Positions 6,443 to 11,414 of a DNA stretch of 11,414 nt are shown one piece after another. Positions within the stretch are counted from its first letter, which is position 1, and every line of letters starts with the position of its first letter. Source of the DNA: an uncultured Oscillospiraceae bacterium. GTDB taxonomy: Bacteria; Bacillota; Clostridia; Oscillospirales; Oscillospiraceae. Both the position numbers and the translations under genes were made by a program. The stretch spans positions 1 to 11,414 of the forward strand of contig CAKTRJ010000049.1 of NCBI GenBank assembly GCA_934597345.1, in the 5' to 3' direction. The notes under the pieces are model-generated. The model was given only the letters and a program-made list of their open reading frames with translations. It was not told the origin of the DNA and made no database searches.

Positions 6443-7831
6443 ATGGGTAAGCTGCGGTTTTTGCTGGCACTGTGGCTGGGCAAACTGTCCATTCCGGCGC
6501 TGAAGATCACCCGTCACAACGGCACGGACTTTCCCGGCTCGCTGGCGGTGAAGGTGTGCCCCGACTTTCTGAAATATGTGGGCAAGCCCCCCATAATGGT
6601 GGCCGTCACCGGCACCAACGGCAAGACTACCGTCAGCAATATGCTGGTGGACATTCTGGAGGCGGAGGGCCACCGCGTGCTCAGCAACCGGGCGGGCAGC
6701 AACATCACCTCCGGCGTGTCCACGGCCTTCATCCGTAACTGCGACCTGCTGGGCCGGGTGAAGAAGTGCGACATGGCGGTGCTGGAGATCGACGAGCGGT
6801 CGGCCCCGAAGATCTACCCCTATGTGCGGCCCAACTATATTCTCATCACCAATCTCTTCCGGGATTCCATCATGCGCAACGCCCATCCGGGGTATATTGC
6901 CGACATTCTCAGCCGGAACCTGCCCCGTGAGAGCAAGCTGATCCTCAACGCCGACGATCTCATCTCCTGCGGCGTGGCGGAGGAGAACGTGCGGTGCTAT
7001 TTCGGCATCGGGCGGATGCCCTCCGACGTGACGGACTGCGTGAACCTGCTGAATGACATGCGCATCTGCCCCCGGTGTGCCGGCAAGCTGCGGTATGAAT
7101 ACCGCCGCTATCACCATATTGGCCACGCCGTGTGCGAAAGCTGCGGCTTCCACTCTCCCGAGGCGGACTATCTGGCGGAGCAGGTGGACTTGCAGGCGCG
7201 CACCATGGTGGTACGGGAAAAAGACGGCATAACGTATCCCTATGAGCTGATCACCGACAGCCTCTTCAACATCTATAACATGATGGCGGTGATCGCCGCC
7301 CTGCGGCAGTTGGGACTGAGTCACGAGACCATCCGGAAGCGGTTTGCCGGGACGAAAATTCTGGAAAGCCGCCTGTCCGAGGAGAAGATCGGCGGCGTCA
7401 ACGTGATCATGCAAATGTCCAAGGACAAGAACGCCCTGGCGTGCAGCCGGAACTTTGACTATATCCAGTCCAAGCCGGGCCGCAAGGAGCTGCTGGTGAT
7501 GATGAACTGCATGGGCGTGTCCAAAAACTGGTCGGAGAATCCCAGCTGGATGTACGACACGGACTTCGAGTTCCTGAACCACGACGACATCGTGCAGCTG
7601 GTGTGCGCCGGGCCGCGGGCGCGGGACTATAAGCTGCGGCTGCTGCTGGCGGGCATCCCGGAGGAGAAGATCTTTCTGGAGGACGATGAATTCAAGGCGC
7701 TGGACAAGCTGTATCTGACGCCGGGCGACGATGTATATATCCTGTACGGCGTGGACGGCACGCCGCTGGCCTTCCGGGTGAAGGCGAAGCTGAAGGAAAA
7801 GCTGCTGGCGAAGGGAGGTCAGGCACAATGA
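6443..7831 (+). CDS. murT: MurT-type Mur ligase (lipid II isoglutaminyl synthase, ligase subunit)
   Basis: A 462-residue Mur-ligase-fold protein. In the MurT-GatD complex this subunit activates the D-Glu alpha-carboxylate of the lipid II stem peptide with ATP and amidates it to D-isoglutamine on the cytoplasmic membrane face. The P-loop VTGTNGKTT spans residues 55-63, followed by NRAGSNITSGV and VLEIDERS. A four-Cys zinc ribbon typical of MurT is inserted in the central domain: C209/C212 (CPRC) and C231/C234 (CESC). The C-terminal MurT domain (DUF1727) contains SWMYDTDFEFL; D372 or D374 probably corresponds to the Asp that contributes to the glutaminase triad in S. aureus MurT. The ATG is 3 bases after the cyclase stop and has a GGAGGAA site. 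Its stop overlaps the gatD start (ATGA). The ligase looks intact even though its partner lacks catalytic residues. Confidence 0.93.
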   Translation: MGKLRFLLALWLGKLSIPALKITRHNGTDFPGSLAVKVCPDFLKYVGKPPIMVAVTGTNGKTTVSNMLVDILEAEGHRVLSNRAGSNITSGVSTAFIRNCDLLGRVKKCDMAVLEIDERSAPKIYPYVRPNYILITNLFRDSIMRNAHPGYIADILSRNLPRESKLILNADDLISCGVAEENVRCYFGIGRMPSDVTDCVNLLNDMRICPRCAGKLRYEYRRYHHIGHAVCESCGFHSPEADYLAEQVDLQARTMVVREKDGITYPYELITDSLFNIYNMMAVIAALRQLGLSHETIRKRFAGTKILESRLSEEKIGGVNVIMQMSKDKNALACSRNFDYIQSKPGRKELLVMMNCMGVSKNWSENPSWMYDTDFEFLNHDDIVQLVCAGPRARDYKLRLLLAGIPEEKIFLEDDEFKALDKLYLTPGDDVYILYGVDGTPLAFRVKAKLKEKLLAKGGQAQ

Positions 7832-8538
7832 GAGCGGAGATCCTATTCCCGGAGGTGTGCAACCTCTACGGCGACTTGCAGAACATCTACTATCTGAAGC
7901 GGTGCTGCCCGGAACTGGAGATCGTGGAGACCGACCTGAAATCACGGCCCGCCTTTCTGGACGGGGACGTAACGCTGGTGTTCATGGGCTCCACCACGGA
8001 GCAGGGCTTGCAGCTGGCGGCGAATGCCCTGCGGCCCTATCGGGAGACCATCGCCGAGAAGGTGGACGCGGGACAGCTGTTTCTGGCCACCGGCAACGCG
8101 CTGGACATTCTGGGCGACGCCATCGACAGCGACATGGCGCCCCGGATCGAGGGACTGGGCCTGCTGCCCACCCGGGCGGAGTATCACATGATGCAGCGGC
8201 ACAACAGCTACTATGTGGGCAAATTCGGTGACATGGACATCGTGGGCTTCAAGAGCCTGTTCGGCCACTCCCACGGCACGGGTGAAGCGCTGTTCGACAC
8301 GGTGAAGGGCGTGGGCCGGGACGGCGAAGAAGGCTCCGGCGAGGGCTTCCGCCGTGGCGGACTGATGGCGACGTATCTCATCGGGCCGCTGCTGATTTTG
8401 AACCCACCCCTGTGCAAGTGGCTGCTGCGGGAGATGGGCGCACCCACCGACACGCTGGCCTTTGAGGAGACCTCCATGGACAGCTACCGCAAGCGTGTGG
8501 CGGAGTTCATGGAGCCGGGACGGAGCTGGAAGTATTAA
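7828..8538 (+). CDS. gatD: GatD homologue lacking the glutaminase nucleophile and histidine
   Basis: A 236-residue class I glutamine amidotransferase-fold (GATase_3) protein, translationally coupled to murT through an ATGA overlap. Family landmarks align well: NLYGDLQNIYYLK near the N-terminus, GSTTEQ for the usual GG-S-x-x-EQ, RIEGLGLLPT in the middle and TYLIGPLLILNP near the end. Active GatD proteins have a CGGYQ nucleophile elbow and TYLHGP. Here the elbow reads LATGNALDILG, with Gly89 at the Cys position, and Ile185 replaces the His. The usual GFENH motif reads GFKSL. The reading frame is intact across these sites, so this is substitution rather than a frameshift. It is predicted to be unable to hydrolyse glutamine. 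It may be a structural partner of MurT, bind another ligand, or let MurT use free ammonia; these roles are inference. Length is normal for GatD. Confidence 0.85.
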   Translation: MRAEILFPEVCNLYGDLQNIYYLKRCCPELEIVETDLKSRPAFLDGDVTLVFMGSTTEQGLQLAANALRPYRETIAEKVDAGQLFLATGNALDILGDAIDSDMAPRIEGLGLLPTRAEYHMMQRHNSYYVGKFGDMDIVGFKSLFGHSHGTGEALFDTVKGVGRDGEEGSGEGFRRGGLMATYLIGPLLILNPPLCKWLLREMGAPTDTLAFEETSMDSYRKRVAEFMEPGRSWKY

Positions 8539-8593
8539 AAACCGGTCTGCATTGGCGCACGAAAACAACAGGACACGCCGCAAGGAGGAGAAT

Positions 8594-9109
8594 ATGAAAA
8601 AAGCGAGGACTTATCAACTGATTCTGATCCCTCTCCTTTTCGTCATTGCTGCTGTGGTAGGAACCCTTGCCTACAGCCGGTGGGTTGCGAACCACACGGT
8701 ACCCGGTCCCGGAAGCCTGGAAGGCCGTTTGCAGGGCGTTGGCGATTGGGCAAAAGGCGAACAGGGATTGGAACTGCTTGGCGCGTATACCTTTGTCACC
8801 ACAGAAGAAATCGACACGGCCCGCATCAAAAAAGTATATGCCTATCAGCTTTCGGATGACTCTGTTTACGGCTGGCTTTCCTTTCAGCAGGAGCAGCAGG
8901 AGGATCAGTGGGAGGAAGAAAGCGCGGTGTCCGGCACCGATGCCAACTACGTCAAGGTACTGCTGGAAGCAGAGGCGCAGCATTGGGAAAAGGATTTGTT
9001 TTTGGGCCACTATAGTCTGAGCGGGGTGTTTTTTGCCATCAGCGACAGCCCCGAAGCCTTAGCGAGTTATTTTCTCAGCTGCACAGAGGGTAACTACTAC
9101 CGCGGCTGA
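8594..9109 (+). CDS. Small membrane-anchored protein of unknown function
   Basis: A 171-residue protein I do not recognise. It begins MKKARTYQ, followed by one hydrophobic helix (about residues 9-28, LILIPLLFVIAAVVGTLAYS). This suggests an uncleaved signal anchor with the rest outside the membrane. The remainder has a strongly acidic Gln/Glu-rich stretch (QEQQEDQWEEE) and several aromatic residues, with no visible catalytic motif and a single late Cys. The ATG at 8594 is chosen because AAGGAGGAG lies about 3 bases upstream and basic residues precede the membrane helix. The same frame runs open further upstream into gatD but has no signal there. It follows gatD by 55 bases and may be the last gene of that unit, since a terminator hairpin follows. 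Its base composition looks less GC-rich than murT/gatD, so later acquisition is possible. Confidence 0.75.
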   Translation: MKKARTYQLILIPLLFVIAAVVGTLAYSRWVANHTVPGPGSLEGRLQGVGDWAKGEQGLELLGAYTFVTTEEIDTARIKKVYAYQLSDDSVYGWLSFQQEQQEDQWEEESAVSGTDANYVKVLLEAEAQHWEKDLFLGHYSLSGVFFAISDSPEALASYFLSCTEGNYYRG

Positions 9110-9121
9110 TCCGGAGCGTTC

Positions 9122-9144
9122 GGGGCGTCGAGGACGCCGCCCCC
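9122..9144. repeat. GC-rich intergenic palindrome
   Basis: GGCGTC-GAG-GACGCC forms a perfect 6-bp stem with a 3-base loop. It is extended by flanking GG/CC pairs across one bulged G. It lies just after the stop of the small membrane protein and ends in GCCCCCTACA, resembling the ends of the two palindromes at 10238-10314. It may be a degenerate member of the same dispersed family. Confidence 0.45.
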
Positions 9145-9169
9145 TACAGCAGGCGACCCAAGTACACAG

Positions 9170-9203
9170 CAGGCCCGTTTTGCGGTGCAAAATGGGCCTG
9201 TTT
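9170..9203 (+). terminator. Hairpin terminator after the small membrane-protein gene
   Basis: A 14-bp stem with one G-T wobble (CAGGCCCGTTTTGC paired with GCAAAATGGGCCTG) and a 3-base loop is followed by only three T. The stem is long and stable but the T-tract is short, so it could be a weak terminator or an RNA-stabilising end. It separates the gatD-linked genes from the downstream regulator. Confidence 0.6.
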
Positions 9204-9304
9204 GCGCAACTCTACGCTGCGCAGACTGATTTCCGGAACGGCGGGGTGGACATTTCGGCCCCGGCTGCGGCATACTGGCACCACGACGAAAGGAGCGTGA
9301 CCAT

Positions 9305-10222
9305 ATGGATACCATGAAAACCGGCAGCTATCTGGCGGCGCTGCGGAAGGGCGCGGGGATGACCCAGCAGGAGGTGGCCGACCGCCTTGGCGTGTCCAAC
9401 AAGACCATCAGCAAATGGGAGAGCGGCGGAGGCTTTCCCGATATCGCCATCCTTCCGGCGCTGGCGGAGCTGTACGGCGTCACCGCCGACGACATTCTGG
9501 CGGGTGAAACGGTACGGGGCACCACCGGCGGCCATCAGGTGGAGCAATACCTTGCCCGCCGGGGCGAACTGCGCTGGCGCATCTGCTATGCGGTGGCGGC
9601 GCTGTGTCTGCTGGCGGGCGTGCTGTTTGCCGCCGTACTGTGGGTGGCATGTCTGACGACAGCAGCAGCCGCTGCCGCGATATGGATCGGCTGGGGCAGC
9701 TGCCCCAAAGACGCGGTGCGCCGCCGGATCGCCATGCTGCTGCCCTGCGGGGTGATGCTGGTGTGGATCCTTTCCTACTATGTTTTTGCCTGCACCCAGC
9801 TGCCGTATAGGCTGCTGACAGACTACCCCAACGGCCACTCCGTGGTATACTATCTGCATGACTTCTTCCGGTGGGATCTGACGCTTCTGCTGCTGCCGCC
9901 GCTCTATCTTCTGCTGCGGAGCGCCGTGCGGAAATGGAGCGGCGAACGGCATCTGCTGCCCTGCCCCTATTTTCAGGTGGCGGCCGGTCTGTGGGCCGTA
10001 TCGGCGGCAGTGGAGGTCCTCCACTGGATCGTGGCGCTGCCGCCCACGCTGGCCTATGCCGCCACCGATTATCCCTCTTATTTCCAATCCTATGAGGCGC
10101 TGGAGCAGAACTTCTCCGCCACTCTGGCGTTTTTGAGGGTGCCGTGGATCACCTTTGCCGTCACCATTCTGGCGCTGATCGTCACAGCGGTGGTGTCCCG
10201 GCGGAAGCAGGACGCGGAGTGA
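9305..10222 (+). CDS. Membrane-bound XRE-family transcriptional regulator
   Basis: A 305-residue protein with an N-terminal Cro/C1-type helix-turn-helix (about residues 8-62). MTQQEVADRLGVSNKTISKWE contains both DNA-contacting helices. A linker leads to five or six hydrophobic segments (about 92-115, 116-131, 142-163, 190-206, 224-245 and 281-298), ending in a short basic tail. This architecture is common in Clostridia and Bacilli and suggests a regulator tethered to the cytoplasmic membrane. Its signal and targets are unknown. The ATG at 9305 has an AAAGGAG site about 9 bases upstream. I could not find a convincing promoter in the preceding 100 bases. It does not overlap its neighbours and faces ileS convergently. 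The HTH assignment is firm; the function of the membrane part is not recognised. Confidence 0.85.
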   Translation: MDTMKTGSYLAALRKGAGMTQQEVADRLGVSNKTISKWESGGGFPDIAILPALAELYGVTADDILAGETVRGTTGGHQVEQYLARRGELRWRICYAVAALCLLAGVLFAAVLWVACLTTAAAAAAIWIGWGSCPKDAVRRRIAMLLPCGVMLVWILSYYVFACTQLPYRLLTDYPNGHSVVYYLHDFFRWDLTLLLLPPLYLLLRSAVRKWSGERHLLPCPYFQVAAGLWAVSAAVEVLHWIVALPPTLAYAATDYPSYFQSYEALEQNFSATLAFLRVPWITFAVTILALIVTAVVSRRKQDAE

Positions 10223-10237
10223 CCGGAACCGGGTACG

Positions 10238-10267
10238 GTAGGGCGGCCTGAGGGCAGGCCGCCCTAC
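10238..10267. repeat. Perfect 12-bp intergenic palindrome, GTAGGGCGG type
   Basis: GTAGGGCGGCCT and AGGCCGCCCTAC form a perfect 12-bp inverted repeat around the 6-base loop GAGGGC. It begins 15 bases after the regulator's stop codon. It shares its GTAGGGCGG edge with the palindrome about 50 bases downstream, which suggests a REP-like dispersed element and not only a terminator, since it lacks a T-tract. Confidence 0.7.
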
Positions 10268-10288
10268 ACACACCCCCGATAGAACGCC

Positions 10289-10314
10289 GTAGGGCGGGGT
10301 GCCCTCACCCCGCC
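10289..10314. repeat. Second GTAGGGCGG-type palindrome
   Basis: This copy starts with the same GTAGGGCGG sequence. A perfect 9-bp inverted repeat (GGCGGGGTG-CCCT-CACCCCGCC, 10293-10314) forms its core. The arms differ from the copy at 10238-10267 while the edge and the loop's GC character are similar, as expected for a family with compensating changes. Confidence 0.65.
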
Positions 10315-10326
10315 GCTATTCGATTC

Positions 10327-10380
10327 ATGCCGCGCAGCGGCATACCACGACTCTTCACTTTTCACTCTTCTCCCTTCACT
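10327..10380. repeat. Short palindrome followed by a TTCACT-repeat pyrimidine tract
   Basis: ATGCCGC-GCA-GCGGCAT (10327-10343) is a perfect 7-bp stem-loop. It is followed by a nearly pure pyrimidine stretch with TTCACT at 10354, 10361 and 10375. It sits between the palindromic repeats and the terminator of the convergent genes, with no ORF of its own. It may be part of the same dispersed intergenic element. Confidence 0.4.
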
Positions 10381-10422
10381 GCAAAAAAAGATGTCTGCCG
10401 CAAGGCAGACATCTTTTTTTGC
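10381..10422. terminator. Bidirectional terminator between the regulator and ileS
   Basis: A perfect 19-bp inverted repeat (10381-10399 with 10404-10422) surrounds a GCAA tetraloop. The stem core is GATGTCTGCC and its outer part is A7/T7, so a T-run follows the GC core on either strand. It lies 5 bases from the ileS stop codon and serves the convergent plus-strand regulator as well. Confidence 0.95.
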
Positions 10423-10427
10423 TTTTG

Positions 10428-11414
10428 TTACGCCAGGTCGGGGAAATTCTTCACCACGGCGGCGCATCTCGGGCACAGCTCGGGGTGCTCCGCGTCGCTG
10501 CCCACGGTGGGCAGCACCTTCCAGCAGCGCAGGCACTTGGCGCCGCTGGCGGGGCGGACGGCCACGGTCAGGGCGTCGCCCAACTCCACGCGCACCTGAG
10601 ACACGATCAGCAGATCGGCCAGCATGGCGCTGTCCATCTCGGCCAGGAAGGCATCCTCGGCGGGAACGGTCAGGTCGACCTCCGCCTCAAGGCTCTTGCC
10701 GATGGTCTTGGCGGCGCGGGCCTGCTCCAGCTCGCCGTTGACAGCGTTGCGCAGGGCGGCGATGCGGCTCCACTTGGCCATCTCGTCCTCGCTGAGGGCG
10801 TAGCCGTAATAGGGCAGCACCATCTCGTTGAACAGCACGTTCCGGGCGTCGTCGCTGTGGCGGTGGGGCATGGCCAGCCAGATCTCATCGCAGGTGAAGG
10901 CCAGGATGGGGGCGAACAGGCGGGTCATGGCGTCCAGGATCAGGAACAGGGCGGTCTGTGCGCTGCGGCGCTCCAGGCCCTCGGCGGCGTCGCAGTACAG
11001 ACGATCCTTCAGGATATCAAAGTAGAAGGAGCTGAGGTCGACGACGCAGAAGTCGTTGACCATATGGGACACCACATGGAACTCATAGTTGTCATAGGCG
11101 GCGAACACCTTGGTGATCAGGTCGTTCAGGCGGGTGACGGCCCACTTGTCCAGCGGCAGCATGTCGGCGGGCTGTACCAGATCGTCTGCGTTGAAGCCCA
11201 CCAGATTGTCCAGGCAGAACTTGGCGGTGTTGCGGAACTTCAGATAGTTCTGGCTCAGCTGCTTGAAGATCTCGTCAGAGCAGCGGACATCCACGTGATA
11301 GTCGGCGCTGCCGGCCCACAGACGCAGCAGATCGGCGCCGTACTTGTCGAAGATCTCGGCGGGATCCATGCCGTTGCCCAGAGACTTGTGCATGGCCTTG
11401 CCCTCGCCGTCCAC
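10428..11414 (-). CDS. ileS: Isoleucyl-tRNA synthetase, C-terminal part (5' end outside window)
   Basis: The visible 328 residues are the C-terminal third of a class I isoleucyl-tRNA synthetase, which charges tRNA-Ile in the cytoplasm. The reading frame is open to the window edge; the first visible codon is an internal GTG read as Val. The KMSKS-loop region appears at once as GKAMHKSLGNGMDP, with AMHKS in place of KMSKS. It is followed by YGADLLRLW, the anticodon-binding helical domain (YLKFRNTAKFCLDNL) and ILAFTCDEIW. The C-terminal zinc ribbon is intact: C294/C297 (CLRCW) and C314/C317 (CPRC), numbered within the fragment. The missing N-terminal part (catalytic Rossmann fold and editing domain, about 600-700 residues) lies beyond 11414. 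Any T-box leader would also lie outside the window. Confidence 0.96.
   Translation of the reverse strand: MDGEGKAMHKSLGNGMDPAEIFDKYGADLLRLWAGSADYHVDVRCSDEIFKQLSQNYLKFRNTAKFCLDNLVGFNADDLVQPADMLPLDKWAVTRLNDLITKVFAAYDNYEFHVVSHMVNDFCVVDLSSFYFDILKDRLYCDAAEGLERRSAQTALFLILDAMTRLFAPILAFTCDEIWLAMPHRHSDDARNVLFNEMVLPYYGYALSEDEMAKWSRIAALRNAVNGELEQARAAKTIGKSLEAEVDLTVPAEDAFLAEMDSAMLADLLIVSQVRVELGDALTVAVRPASGAKCLRCWKVLPTVGSDAEHPELCPRCAAVVKNFPDLA

Noticed and set aside
6224..7945. Minus-strand ORF of 573 codons antisense to murT
   Set aside because: It is an antisense shadow spanning three real gene boundaries, without an SD or recognisable motifs.
7828..8538. Possibility that the GatD homologue is a frameshifted pseudogene
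   Set aside because: The frame is open at normal length, family motifs occur before, between and after the altered sites, and the ATGA coupling to murT is intact.
8462..8593. In-frame upstream extension of the small membrane protein into gatD
   Set aside because: It has no SD and overlaps gatD. The ATG at 8594 has a strong SD followed directly by a signal-anchor sequence.
9212..10273. Minus-strand ORF of 353 codons antisense to the XRE regulator
   Set aside because: It begins inside an intergenic palindrome and its product has antisense composition. The plus-strand HTH motif is clear.

Overview
This GC-rich window (AT-rich only between genes) looks like chromosomal DNA of a gut-type Clostridia bacterium, most likely Oscillospiraceae-like (Flavonifractor/Oscillibacter type). 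The evidence is strong Shine-Dalgarno (SD) sites, a MurT/GatD-type gene pair, a clostridial-looking IleRS tail and GTAGGGCGG-type intergenic palindromes. No rRNA, tRNA, CRISPR array, integrase or transposase gene was seen.

Layout. On the minus strand at the left edge is a truncated Na+-coupled neurotransmitter:sodium symporter (NSS) family transporter (1-1307). Its promoter region carries a perfect TGTGA-N6-TCACA palindrome. Next, also minus strand, is a KdpD/KdpE-like two-component operon (1559-3389) closed by a terminator. The kinase lacks the usual large cytoplasmic N-terminal KdpD region, and no kdpFABC genes are in view. The operon's promoter has three TTAACAA repeats spaced exactly 11 bp apart. 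A 544-base intergenic stretch follows; it holds a compact minus-strand transcription unit (promoter, SD, very short ORFs, terminator) and a good plus-strand promoter.

That plus-strand promoter leads into mnmG (tRNA wobble-uridine modification), a metal-dependent cyclase/formamidase-family hydrolase, murT, and a GatD homologue, all within 13 bases of each other or overlapping. MurT and GatD normally form the lipid II isoglutaminyl synthase. GatD supplies ammonia from glutamine, and MurT amidates the D-Glu alpha-carboxylate of the peptidoglycan stem. Here MurT has its ATP site and zinc ribbon. The GatD homologue has Gly where the catalytic Cys is expected and Ile where the catalytic His is expected, so it should not be an active glutaminase. 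This is the most interesting feature of the window.

Downstream on the plus strand are an unrecognised small membrane-anchored protein and a membrane-bound XRE-type regulator. The convergent intergenic region contains several palindromic repeats and a 19-bp-stem bidirectional terminator. The right edge carries the C-terminal third of ileS on the minus strand.
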